DNA from: Phycisphaerae bacterium
GTDB lineage: Bacteria; Planctomycetota; Phycisphaerae; Phycisphaerales; UBA1924
DNA length: 64,000 nt
Direction: 5' to 3'
Assembly (NCBI GenBank): GCA_030429705.1
Contig: JAUIES010000001.1
Coordinates: forward strand, 744,001 to 808,000
Shown one piece after another: positions 18,696-28,100 of this stretch. Within the stretch, counting starts at the first letter, position 1. Each line of letters opens with the position of its first letter. The position numbers were made by a program, and so were the translations under genes. The notes below the pieces were generated by a model. That model saw only the letters and a list, made by a program, of their open reading frames with translations, was not told the DNA's origin and did no database searches.

Positions 18696-18706
18696 GTAAC
18701 TGTTAC
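18696..18706. promoter_or_regulatory. putative LacI-family operator GTAACTGTTAC
   Basis: This is a perfect 11-base palindrome around a central T, extended to 13 bases by flanking C and G. It starts three bases after the -10 hexamer and covers the expected transcription start. The LacI-family gene is second in the operon it would control, implying autoregulation. Confidence 0.65.
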
Positions 18707-18733
18707 GGTCGCCACACACCAACCAAAGCGAGC

Positions 18734-19750
18734 ATGAACATGAACACCAGCATCAGATTCAAAGTCTCAGCACGCACACGGGTCGGATTTACACTGATCG
18801 AGTTATTGGTCGTGATCGCGATCATCGCCCTGCTGATTGGGATTCTGCTTCCGGCGCTCGGCTCGGCTCGAGACACGGCCAAAGCGTTGCTCTGTAAAGC
18901 CAACATGCGATCAGTCGGTCAAGCAACGGGTGTCTATGCACTCGACTTTCGCGGCAAGTTCCCGCCGGTCCTCGCCGGTCAGTTCGTGATCGACCCCGAG
19001 AATGGCAAGCGCAACATGATCTGGTACGATGTCAATCGCATCGGCCGATATCTGCCCCAAGAAGATTTTCGCAATCTCAATGCCAACCACGCTGAAAACC
19101 AGACGATGGGCGGGTCTGTGCTTGCATGCCCCAACCACCCGTCGGGTGCCCGGTCCTACACACTGAACTACTGGGCAGCGTCTGCCGCAGAACTTGGCGC
19201 ACCGAATTTCCAGACCGGCACCATTCCGTATCTCAAACCCGGCACCAACCCAAACAATGCCGCGACCTACAACAAGGGTCAGGCTTTTGACGACACCGCG
19301 TTCAACTCAAGCGAGACCATCCTCTACACGGAAGCGTGGGGGCTTTGGACATCTGAACTCGAAGATTCGTATGGCGATCGCTCCTGGTTCTCGAACGGCA
19401 GTGCCGGTTCTGAGCAACTGCCAGGCGAGCGCTTCGGTGGTGGCGACGGCATCGCGAACTGGAACATCGGCAACTGGCGAGGCGGGGGCAACTTCCCCGA
19501 AGCACCTGAAATGTCAGAAGGCGATGGTGCTCAGCCAAAGAGTTATGTACCCTACTACCGTCATCCGAATCGCAAGAGTAATGTCTTCGGTCTCAAAGGC
19601 GGCGCCAACTTCGCATTCGTGGATGGACATGTCGATAGTCATACCGCATCAGAGTTGTTTGATGCCGATACAGGCCGTAGTTCATACGAGATCTACTGGT
19701 CACCATCAGATCAGAAGGTCGAAGACCTCGTATATGGGAATGATCCGTGA
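18734..19750 (+). CDS. type II secretion/type IV pseudopilin-like protein, DUF1559 type
   Basis: The protein has a short basic leader, then the prepilin cleavage/methylation motif GFTLIELLVVIAIIALLIG, so it should be processed by a prepilin peptidase and retain an N-terminal membrane helix. The exported part (about 300 residues) ends with GGANFAFVDGHVDSH, the H-X9-DG-type motif found in the large DUF1559 family of planctomycetes. Function of this family is not established. It is the first gene after the operator-bearing promoter, and its TGA overlaps the GTG of the LacI-family gene, so its expression is probably tied to glucan sensing. A second in-frame ATG lies two codons downstream of the chosen start. 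Confidence 0.88.
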   Translation: MNMNTSIRFKVSARTRVGFTLIELLVVIAIIALLIGILLPALGSARDTAKALLCKANMRSVGQATGVYALDFRGKFPPVLAGQFVIDPENGKRNMIWYDVNRIGRYLPQEDFRNLNANHAENQTMGGSVLACPNHPSGARSYTLNYWAASAAELGAPNFQTGTIPYLKPGTNPNNAATYNKGQAFDDTAFNSSETILYTEAWGLWTSELEDSYGDRSWFSNGSAGSEQLPGERFGGGDGIANWNIGNWRGGGNFPEAPEMSEGDGAQPKSYVPYYRHPNRKSNVFGLKGGANFAFVDGHVDSHTASELFDADTGRSSYEIYWSPSDQKVEDLVYGNDP

Positions 19751-20793
19751 GTTCAGTTCGTCAAATCGCCGGTGAATTAGGGATCTCGGTCGCCACGGTT
19801 TCACGCGCCATGAATCAACATGCGGGCGTGAGTGAAGAAACGCGTAAGCGTGTGCTGATGGCTGCTGACAAATACCAGTATCGCCCATCCATGGGTCGTA
19901 AACCGACCAATGTGATCGGTCTTGTGTATCCGGAAGAGCCGGTGCACTCGGACATCGGCGATTTTGAAGCAGCTCTGCTTTCAGGGATTCTACGAGGCGT
20001 GTACGAAAAGAATCATGACCTGACATTCATCAGCGCAGCCCGCGATAAGCATGTTGATGAAACCTACACGCAGTTTTTCCATCGGAAAGGCGTGCGGGCA
20101 ATCATCATGCGTTCGCTTGGGGACACAAGCCTTGTCGAGCAGATTGCTGCTGAAGAGTTTCCGATCTTGCTGGTTGCCGATCGGTCCGACGATCCGCGGG
20201 TCAACTTCATCCATTCGACTTCGGGCGATACTTCCCGAAAGGCAGTGCAGCACCTCGTCGAACTCGGACACAAACGAATCGGCCTGGCGATGCACAATGT
20301 GGTCGATACTGATCACGAGGATCGCAAGGCAGGATACATGAACGCGCTGACCGAAGCCGGGATCGCTGTCGATGCTGACCTCATTGTCGAGGCGGAAGCG
20401 AATACCAGCGGCGGCGAATCAATGCTCACCAGTCTTCTCCAGTTGGACAACCCCCCCACCGCGGTGTACTTCACCAATCCGATGTCAACGATTGGCGCGC
20501 TTCACAAATGCCTCAAACTCGGACTCAATGTGCCCCGTGATCTGTCCATTGTCGGATTTGACGACTCGGTGACGCGATTGCAGAGTTTCCCGCGATACAC
20601 AGCCGTCTGCCAGGATGCCGTCTCACTCGGCGAAGAAGCGGCAAGATGGATCACGACAGCGGCGCAAAACGAGTCACAAAGCGTGTTCCGTGAAGTTCGA
20701 CCTACAACTTTTGAGATTCAAGAATCGACCGCGTATCCGAGCATGACTCCTGCACGCATTGATGCTGACGGAAATCTCGTTCACACGGTGTGA
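19747..20793 (+). CDS. LacI-family transcriptional regulator
   Basis: The N-terminal helix-turn-helix is typical (VRQIAGELGISVATVSRAMN, about residues 4-23) with the hinge-region helix near residues 45-60. The rest is a periplasmic-binding-protein-like effector domain (NVIGLVYPEE to SIVGFDDS) expected to sense a sugar. At 348 residues it is full length. The GTG start overlaps the stop of the pseudopilin gene, so it is co-transcribed from the promoter at 18664. Three copies of the GTAACTGTTAC-type palindrome surround the gene and are the natural candidates for its binding sites. Whether it represses or activates cannot be read from sequence, though operator overlap with the start site suggests repression. 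Confidence 0.94.
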   Translation: MSSVRQIAGELGISVATVSRAMNQHAGVSEETRKRVLMAADKYQYRPSMGRKPTNVIGLVYPEEPVHSDIGDFEAALLSGILRGVYEKNHDLTFISAARDKHVDETYTQFFHRKGVRAIIMRSLGDTSLVEQIAAEEFPILLVADRSDDPRVNFIHSTSGDTSRKAVQHLVELGHKRIGLAMHNVVDTDHEDRKAGYMNALTEAGIAVDADLIVEAEANTSGGESMLTSLLQLDNPPTAVYFTNPMSTIGALHKCLKLGLNVPRDLSIVGFDDSVTRLQSFPRYTAVCQDAVSLGEEAARWITTAAQNESQSVFREVRPTTFEIQESTAYPSMTPARIDADGNLVHTV

Positions 20794-20886
20794 CGCTGCG
20801 CGTCTCGGGCGTAACTCGTTCTTGCTTTTTCTTCTGCACGCATCATCACGACGCTGTACGATTCGTCTTCGATCGAGACGACCACC

Positions 20887-22275
20887 ATGCACATGCTCTC
20901 CACTGCACTGCTCGCACTTCGAAGCCTTTCCGCTGGAATCTGGGTGATCGTTGCGTTGGTTGTGGTTAGTTTTGTTGCATTATCTTTCTCCAGCCGCGAA
21001 CGCACGGCCTCTCTTGAAATGTGGATGTTCTCGCCCGAGCACCTCGCCATGTATGATCCGGTGCTCGAGGACCGCGAAGCCGCGGACGAGCTGGACCTGC
21101 ATGTCTCACTGATGAGTATCGCGGCGCTCAAGAGCCGCATGATGAGCGGGTTCTTTGGAGGCCTCGACACAGCAGATCTCATCGAAGTCGAAAGGGCGAC
21201 GGTTGGTCAGGCATTCATGGGTCCAGTCGACGCCATCGGCTTTCGCGATCTGACGAGCCGACTCCGCGATGAAGGGCTTCTGGACACTTTCAATCCGCCA
21301 TCGCTCAGTCCTTGGAGTGTCGATGGCCGGGTGTTCGGCCTGCCGCACGATGTCCATCCTGTCATGCTCGCGTACAGAGCGGACCTCGTCGAAGCGGCGG
21401 GGATTGATCTGCAACAAGCAACCACCTGGCAAGAGTTCTTTGCGCTATTGCAGCCGGTGATGACCGATGCCGATGGAGACGGAAAGCCCGACCGTTACGC
21501 CTTGTCGATGTGGGTGACGCAGCAGGACAACATCGAGTTGTTACTCATGCAAGGTGGGGGTGCGTTGTTTGCGGCTGACGGGTCGCCCACGGTTGATTCT
21601 GCACGCAACGCAGCTTTGCTCGCCGAGATTGTGTCATGGTGTGCCGGGCCGAATCGCGTCGTCACTGATGTTGATGAGTTCAGCGCGGCCGGGCACCAAG
21701 ACCGCATCAACGGTGTCGCGATCGCCTATCTATGCCCCGATTGGATGTGCTCCGTTTGGCGCATGCATGTGCCACAAATCGGCGGCAAAATGAAGTTGAT
21801 GCCCCTGCCAGCATTTGAACCAGGTGGGCGTCGAACCAGCGTCCGCGGCGGCACCATGCTCGGATTTCCTCGAACCTCCAAAAACTTTGACCGCGCATGG
21901 GAAATCGCCATGCTGCTGTACAACTCGCCTGAGATCGCACGAACACTTTACAAGGAAGTCGACATCATCACGCCGGTCCAGTCGTTGTGGAGTGACCCGG
22001 TCTATGACGAACCGGATCCATTCTTCATGGGTCAAGCCAAGGGGCGAATGTTCATCGAACTCGCGCCCGATGTCCCGGTACGAACATCATCGCCCTACAA
22101 CCAGAACGCTGTGCTGGAGTTCAGAGATGCAGCCGTCAATCTGCTCAACTGGGCGAATACGAACGGCGTTGATGAGCCCGATGCGCTTCGTGAGCAGGCG
22201 CAGCAACTCCTTCATATCGCTCAGAAAAATGTCGCGCGGCAAATGGCACGCAATGTGTTTACGGGAGTCGAGTAA
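20887..22275 (+). CDS. membrane-anchored extracellular sugar-binding protein
   Basis: This is a family 1 solute-binding protein of a CUT1 carbohydrate ABC importer. The N-terminus has a ~25-residue hydrophobic segment (IWVIVALVVVSFVALSF) with neither a clear signal-peptidase site nor a lipobox, so it may stay as a membrane anchor. The mature domain shows WMFSPEHLAMY near the start, the YRADLVEAAGIDL region and a C-terminal helical part. It lies 94 bases after the LacI-family gene and three bases before the first permease gene, so it heads the transporter genes. The upstream gap contains GTAACTCGTT at 20811, only a half match to the operator. Substrate is inferred to be a glucan oligosaccharide from the neighbouring hydrolases. 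Confidence 0.85.
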   Translation: MHMLSTALLALRSLSAGIWVIVALVVVSFVALSFSSRERTASLEMWMFSPEHLAMYDPVLEDREAADELDLHVSLMSIAALKSRMMSGFFGGLDTADLIEVERATVGQAFMGPVDAIGFRDLTSRLRDEGLLDTFNPPSLSPWSVDGRVFGLPHDVHPVMLAYRADLVEAAGIDLQQATTWQEFFALLQPVMTDADGDGKPDRYALSMWVTQQDNIELLLMQGGGALFAADGSPTVDSARNAALLAEIVSWCAGPNRVVTDVDEFSAAGHQDRINGVAIAYLCPDWMCSVWRMHVPQIGGKMKLMPLPAFEPGGRRTSVRGGTMLGFPRTSKNFDRAWEIAMLLYNSPEIARTLYKEVDIITPVQSLWSDPVYDEPDPFFMGQAKGRMFIELAPDVPVRTSSPYNQNAVLEFRDAAVNLLNWANTNGVDEPDALREQAQQLLHIAQKNVARQMARNVFTGVE

Positions 22276-22278
22276 CCG

Positions 22279-23199
22279 ATGACTTCGAACAACGCAAAGC
22301 GGACACGAGTCGCGTGGGTTCTACTCACACCTTTTCTTGCACTTTTCGTTGTGTTCATGGTCTACCCGCTTGTGCAGTCGGCCTTCCTGGCAGCCAACCA
22401 GACTTTTGGTCCTGGCACGCGCACCTTTGTCGGCGAGCGAAACTTCGCGCTGCTGATCGAGGACCCACTTTTCTGGAAATCGATACGCAACACGATCGTC
22501 TATGCGCTCGGGTCTCTCCTGATTCAATTGCCCATGGCTTTTGGTCTCGCGCTGGCGCTCAACTCCCGCCATCTGCGCGGTCGAGCGTTGTATCGCTTGC
22601 TCTTTTTTAGCCCGCAGTTGATGGGGCTTGTATTTGTCTCGATCCTCGGAGCGCTTGCGTTTGAAAAGCGAGCCGGGCTCATCAATCAAGCCTTGCACTG
22701 GGCATCGTCATATTCATTGCTGTCGTGGACGACGCCGAGCGGCGGTTGGCTCGAGTATGCGTGGCTCCAAGAGCATGTCATGGCGACACTCATCCTGATT
22801 TCGCTTTGGCTTTATGTTGGGTTCAACATGATCTACTTTCTGGCTGCGCTGCAGAATGTCGATCAGTCGCTGATCGAAGCCGCCGAGATAGACGGAGCGA
22901 ATGCGCGGGCCAAGTTGTTCCATGTTGTGCTGCCGTCGATCCGCCCGGTCGCCACATTCGTTGTGTTACTCTCGATGATTGGTTCGTTGCAACTCTTCGA
23001 GTTGCCCTATGTCTTGCTCGATGGCAACGGAGGCCCAAACAACCAGGGTCTCACAATCGTCATGTACCTGTACCAGAGCGGCTTTGAACTGGGCGACCTT
23101 GGATACGCAAGCGCGATTGGGTGGGCGCTGGCGATCATGCTCATTGGGCTCGCATTCATACAGATTCGCATGATGCGGCGTGAGGAGGCATCTTCATGA
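22279..23199 (+). CDS. sugar ABC transporter permease, MalF type
   Basis: This inner-membrane permease of 306 residues has about six hydrophobic segments (for example WVLLTPFLALFVVFMVYPL at the start). The EAA loop that docks the ATPase is visible as EAAEIDGANARAKLFHVVLPSIRP. Such CUT1 permeases pair with a MalG-type partner, here the next gene, whose ATG overlaps this gene's TGA. No ATPase gene is in the operon; the MalK/UgpC-type gene at 14456 is the likely energiser. Confidence 0.92.
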   Translation: MTSNNAKRTRVAWVLLTPFLALFVVFMVYPLVQSAFLAANQTFGPGTRTFVGERNFALLIEDPLFWKSIRNTIVYALGSLLIQLPMAFGLALALNSRHLRGRALYRLLFFSPQLMGLVFVSILGALAFEKRAGLINQALHWASSYSLLSWTTPSGGWLEYAWLQEHVMATLILISLWLYVGFNMIYFLAALQNVDQSLIEAAEIDGANARAKLFHVVLPSIRPVATFVVLLSMIGSLQLFELPYVLLDGNGGPNNQGLTIVMYLYQSGFELGDLGYASAIGWALAIMLIGLAFIQIRMMRREEASS

Positions 23200-24050
23200 G
23201 CCAACCTCGTTTTCGCATTCGTATACTCGCGCTCCATGCCTTCTTACTCGGGCTTGCACTGTTGGTCCTCGTGCCATTCACCTGGATGTTCATCGCGTCG
23301 CTCAAGTCGCAGGAAGATTTTTTCAGCGGCATGTTTTTCCCGCCAGGCGACGGCGCGTTCGGCATCGCGTGGGACAAACTCACATGGGGCAACTACAAAG
23401 AACTGTTCAATCTCGGGTTCGAGCGGGCGTTTCTAAACTCGGTCTTTTATTCATCAACCAGCGCGGTTTTCGCCACTCTCTTCGCAGCCGCGACGGGCTA
23501 TGTGCTTGCGAAGATCGATTTCCGAGGCCGCAAGTTTCTGACAGTGCTCGTACTCAGTGCGCTTGTCATCCCCCCGACGCTCCTGATCGCGCCGAGTTAC
23601 GAGTTGCTCTATCGACTCGGGATGTTGGATACCGCGTGGGGCTTGTTGCTTCCGACGCTCTCGCCCACATTTGGCGCGTTTCTGTTCCGTCAGGCGGTCA
23701 AGCAATCGGTGCCAGATGAACTGCTCGAAGCCGCTCGAATCGACGGCTGCTCAGAACTCTCGATCTTTTTCGTGGTTGTGCTGCCACTGGTGCGACCCAT
23801 GATTGGTGCGTTCATGCTGATCACCTTCCTGGGGATGTGGAACAACTTCATCTCGCCCCAGATTGTGCTCCAGTCAGAAGCCAAGCAGCCGCTGTCAGTC
23901 GCCATCGCGCAGTTGCGCGGCGTGTACCGGACCGACTACGGCCTGCTCATGGCGGCGACGGTCGTATCGGTCGCCCCTGTCGCGCTGCTGTTTCTGATGT
24001 TGCAGAAGCAGTTCATCTCAGGGCTGACGAGCGGTGCTGTCAAGGGCTGA
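23196..24050 (+). CDS. sugar ABC transporter permease, MalG type
   Basis: This second inner-membrane permease of the importer has 284 residues and about six membrane spans. The EAA motif reads EAARIDGCSELSIFFVVVLPLVRP, matching the MalG group. The ATGA overlap with the upstream permease gene shows tight coupling. It is the last gene of the operon and faces a converging dockerin-type gene. Confidence 0.92.
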   Translation: MSQPRFRIRILALHAFLLGLALLVLVPFTWMFIASLKSQEDFFSGMFFPPGDGAFGIAWDKLTWGNYKELFNLGFERAFLNSVFYSSTSAVFATLFAAATGYVLAKIDFRGRKFLTVLVLSALVIPPTLLIAPSYELLYRLGMLDTAWGLLLPTLSPTFGAFLFRQAVKQSVPDELLEAARIDGCSELSIFFVVVLPLVRPMIGAFMLITFLGMWNNFISPQIVLQSEAKQPLSVAIAQLRGVYRTDYGLLMAATVVSVAPVALLFLMLQKQFISGLTSGAVKG

Positions 24051-24099
24051 TTGCAACGAACCGAAGAATGCAGGTGTCCGCTCGACTTTATTACAAATG

Positions 24100-24124
24100 A
24101 AAAAGCAGGCCCGAATGGACCCGC
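24100..24124 (-). terminator. Rho-independent terminator for the dockerin-type gene
   Basis: On the minus strand GCGGGTCC pairs with GGGCCTGC (two wobble pairs) around the loop ATTC and is followed by TTTTTCATTTG. It lies about 30 bases beyond the stop of the gene at 24153. Confidence 0.6.
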
Positions 24125-24152
24125 TCATGCAATCAGTTCATTTCTTCAGTTT

Positions 24153-24824
24153 TTACGGGCATCCCTCTGAGAACGCACCGAGGAAGAACAACACATCGGC
24201 AAAGTCGAGCATGCCATCGCCGTTCATGTCGGCGGGGTTGTCGCAGATGGGGGGGCCGTCGCCTTCAACCAACTCGACATTGTCCCAGAATGAAGCACCG
24301 CCGGCCACGCCGTCGATTTGCAGGTGAAGCAATGCAACGAGGATCTGTGAGGTTCCTGCCGGTGCGATACCCTGGACCTGAACCTGATGCCACTGATCAG
24401 GTGCGGTCACGCCGGGAACGATCGCTTCGACCTGAACGGTTTCGAGTCCGTCGCCGTTCGAGTTCTGGAAGTTCAACTGAAGAAGCACGAGGTTGCCAGC
24501 TGCGACTTCGTCACCCGTATTGTGCAGCACATAGGTGCTCAGCGTGTATTGGTCGCCCGCATTGATATTGGGGACGGTTTGCAGGAGAACCTGATCGTTC
24601 TGGCTCCCACTGAACTGTCCGAACATCTTCGCTGAAGTGGTGCCCTCTTGAGCGACGACTTCGACCGAGACATCATCAAAGACATTGCCGTAGTTTTCCC
24701 AGTTTTCGAACAGAACGAAGCCGGGACCGGGGTTCTCGAAACTGCCATTGGTCATCAGGTTCTGGGCACTGGCAGCCGTGGCTGCACAGCCGAGGACGAC
24801 GGGAATCGCGATGCGGAAATCCAT
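24153..24824 (-). CDS. secreted protein with carbohydrate-binding-like domain and dockerin-like end
   Basis: A signal peptide (RIAIPVVLGCAATAASAQ) precedes a ~150-residue beta-rich domain that starts NLMTNGSFENPGPGF, the usual opening of carbohydrate-binding modules of the CBM4/CBM22 kind. The last ~30 residues hold one calcium-loop motif, DMNGDGMLDFADV, and end SEGCP. The ATG at 24824 follows GAAGGAGAG, a strong ribosome binding site. The perfect GTAACTGTTAC palindrome lies about 50 bases upstream, so I infer the gene belongs to the LacI-controlled glucan regulon and helps bind substrate outside the cell. No catalytic domain is visible. Confidence 0.75.
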   Translation of the reverse strand: MDFRIAIPVVLGCAATAASAQNLMTNGSFENPGPGFVLFENWENYGNVFDDVSVEVVAQEGTTSAKMFGQFSGSQNDQVLLQTVPNINAGDQYTLSTYVLHNTGDEVAAGNLVLLQLNFQNSNGDGLETVQVEAIVPGVTAPDQWHQVQVQGIAPAGTSQILVALLHLQIDGVAGGASFWDNVELVEGDGPPICDNPADMNGDGMLDFADVLFFLGAFSEGCP

Positions 24825-24872
24825 GCTTACTCTCCTTCTCAGTGAGGTTTAGGGCGTTCAATTCTGACTTTC

Positions 24873-24883
24873 GTAACAGTTAC
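24873..24883. promoter_or_regulatory. putative LacI-family operator GTAACTGTTAC (minus-strand reading)
   Basis: This is a perfect copy of the palindrome at 18696. On the minus strand a -10-like TACGAT (24892-24887) lies three bases before it, the same spacing as at the pseudopilin promoter. The -35 region is weak. Confidence 0.62.
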
Positions 24884-25144
24884 ATCATCGTACAATGGAT
24901 TGCCCGCTGAGGAAATAGCCAAGCGCTCAATTTCGCAAAGAATTTGCACTTGTCATGCCCGATCGAGGGTCCACTCGAACGACGAAGGACACGCGTCAAC
25001 GGCATACCAGACAATTACCCGAACTTTTACCTATCTATCAAACCTCAGGCATCCCGAGAGACCGAAAAAGTATGGTCACCGGGCTCGCTAGAATCATGGG
25101 CGCATTTGCCAGATTCGGACCAAGTCAAGAGAGGTAAGACCCTG
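24884..25144. other. intergenic region before the DUF4011 helicase gene
   Basis: These ~260 bases hold the upstream part of the minus-strand promoter for the dockerin-type gene and the leader of the helicase gene. The helicase frame is open back to a TTG at 24944, but that stretch does not look coding. GAGAGG at 25129-25134 is a Shine-Dalgarno for the GTG at 25145. No RNA gene or repeat was seen. Confidence 0.5.
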
Positions 25145-28100
25145 GTGACTGTCGAGCAATCAACACCCCAATCGCCGTTCACGATCCACGCGGAATATGC
25201 CGACCGGGTGAACTTCGCCATGCAGCAAAATGGCGTGCCTTTGATCGATGCCATCGTCCTCGGAAACCAAACCAAATCACCCATCGAAGATATCGAACTG
25301 CATATTTCACTTGAGAATGGCGATTGCGAAGCGTCAACGCGCCACATTGCACGGGTGGATGCTGGGTCGACGATTCGGATCACACCTGACGATTTTACGC
25401 TGAATGCTGCACGACTTCGGACGCGAACCGAAGCAGAGCGCACTGAACTGGTGGCGATCGCCAATACTGCCGACTTATCGGCGCGGGTTTCGTTCCCGGT
25501 CGATCTGCTCGCGTTCGACCAATGGCCCGGCATCGGACACATGCCTGAACTGACGGCCGCGTTCGTGACCCCGAACCATCCGCATGTCGCTGCCCTGCTT
25601 GCCGGTGCTCGAGCAATACTCTCCATGGCTGGAGAACCCGACGCGCTTGATGGATACCAGTCTGGCAGCCGCACCCGCGTTGCACGCATTGCCCAAGCGT
25701 GCTTTCTCGCAGCCAGAGATCAGGGTATTGGTTACATCGACCCCCCCGCTAGTTTTGAAACAACCGGGCAGCGCGTGCGAATGGTTGATCGCATCGCGCG
25801 TGAGAACTTTGGTACCTGTCTCGATCTGTCGTTGCTTTTGGCGAGTCTGTGGGAGCAATGTGGGATCCACCCTGTGTTGCTGTTCCCAGAAAGCCACGCA
25901 ATGATTGCGTTCTGGGCGCACGACGCGTACCTCGCTGAGGCGGCCATTGACGAACCATCGCGTATCCGAAACTTGATTGAGTTGGGTGAACTCGTTGCAG
26001 TCGAAGCCACACTTTTGACGAAACCTGATGCTTCGTTCGATGATGCCGTTCGTTTGGCGACAGAACGAATGCACGAAGTCGCAGGCGGTTTTTGTGCTGT
26101 TGATATCCAGGCCGGTCGCAAGCGAGGCGTTCGGCCGTTGCCATTGCGCGACGGGTCAATTGCTGAACCAAGCGACAGCACAATATCGATCAATGCACAG
26201 TCGAAACCAAGTGGAACGGACCTTGATCGGCTGACGCTCGCCGAGCGGGCGGAGCAGGTCACGGCCACACAACTGCATGATGAGTCAAACGAACCCGACG
26301 ACCGAATCAAACGGTGGCAGACACGGCTTCTTGATCTTTCACTGCGCAATCGGCTGATCAACTTTCGGGAAACCGGACGCACGCTTCCACTCTGTGTACC
26401 AGAACTTGCTCGTTTTGAAGATGCGCTCGCGCAGGAGAATCGTTTCTCGATTCACAGCCAACCCGCGATCGACGATTCGTTCGCTGCAGAAGAACTTGCA
26501 GCCAACCGCGTGTACACCGCCGTCGCAGAGACTGAAGCACACAAGCGATTACTCACGCTTTATCGAACCGCGAAATCGAGCATCGAAGAAACCGGGGCCA
26601 ATCTCCTGCACCTCTCACTGGGCATGTTGAAGTGGTATGAGACCGGATCAGCCGACCGCCCTCGCACGGCGCCGCTCATCTTGCTTCCACTCCAACTTCA
26701 TCGTTCAGCGACCGGTTCGGGCTATCGATTCAGCCTGTCGTTGAGTGATGAACCGATGAGGCCGAACATCACGCTGCTCGAAAAACTGCAAACAGAATTT
26801 GGCATCGACACAGCCAGACTCGAAGACCTGCCCGAAGATGGAGCGGGCTTGGATGTGCCGCTGATATTGCGGAACTTCCGTTCGGCGATTCGAGATACCA
26901 AGAGATGGGAAGTCATCGAATCTGCACATATCGGCTTGTTCTCATTCAACAAGTTCCTGATGTGGCGTGACCTCCGCGAGAATCTCGATGGACTGAAGCG
27001 CAATCGTCTCGTTCGTCATCTCGTCGAATCACCCGAAATTGCGTTTGATACCGATCCATTTCCTGATGCCGATCAACTTGATGACACTTCGCCGCCCGAT
27101 TCTTTACTGTGTACGCGAGATGCCGATTCATCCCAACTTGCAGCCGTGCGGGCAGCTGCAGATGGCAAGACATTCGTTCTCGAAGGCCCCCCCGGCACAG
27201 GTAAGAGTCAGACCATCGCCAATATCGTGGCCGATTCGCTCGCCCGCGGCAAACGCGTGCTCTTCGTCGCCGAGAAAATGGCAGCGCTGTCTGTCGTTCG
27301 TCGGCGACTTGATCGTGACGGGCTCGGACCGTTCTGCCTCGAGTTGCACTCCGCCAAAGCGCGTAAAAAAGAGGTCCTTGCTCAACTTGATGAGGCGCTC
27401 AGTGTCACGCCCGTGTTCGAACCACTCGAATGGCCCGCGCTGTGCGACAATCTCACACAAACTCGACATCGTCTGAATGCGTATGTTCGCGCGATGCACG
27501 AACCCCGCGCGACCGGCGAATCGCTGTATCAAATGCTGGGCCGATTGAGCACGCTCGGTGATGGACCGACTGTGGCGAATCCGACCCAAGATACTTCATC
27601 AGTTCATGCACAAGAACTCGACGATTGGCGACGCAAAATTGGTGCCTTGATCGATGCCGCCCAGCCGATCGACCCGCCACACGAGCATCCACTTCGTGAG
27701 ATTGGACGGTCCACCTGGGACTTCAGCCTTCCGGCGGAAGCGGAGCGAGCAATCAAAATCGGCCAGACTGCTTGTGAAGAACTCGGTGCAGCTATATGTA
27801 AATTCGTCGGCCTCTTCGATGGCGAACTCGAATCCCACTTGTTGTCTCGATCAGGCGTTGAGTCATTTTCAAGACTTGCCGGGCTGTTACAGGATTCGCC
27901 TGCGCCACCCCGCCGATTGTTTGACGATCCGGTTGCCGGTTCATGGCGAGCACGAGCTCGAGAAGCCTTGCAGATCGCACAACGCTGCGATGCCCAGAAA
28001 GACGCGTTGCAAGCCCGGTATCGAGTTGAATTCCTTGCGATTGAGCCGTTGCCTCATCTTGATGCGTTGCAGCGATCGCGCCAACAGTTTTGGCCTCTGA

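Noticed and set aside
20811-20820. Fourth LacI-type operator (GTAACTCGTT) before the binding-protein gene
   Set aside because: Only one half-site matches and the second is out of register.
24944-25144. Longer N-terminus of the DUF4011 helicase starting at TTG 24944
   Set aside because: The extra 67 residues show no domain or coding character, while GTG 25145 has GAGAGG at a workable distance.
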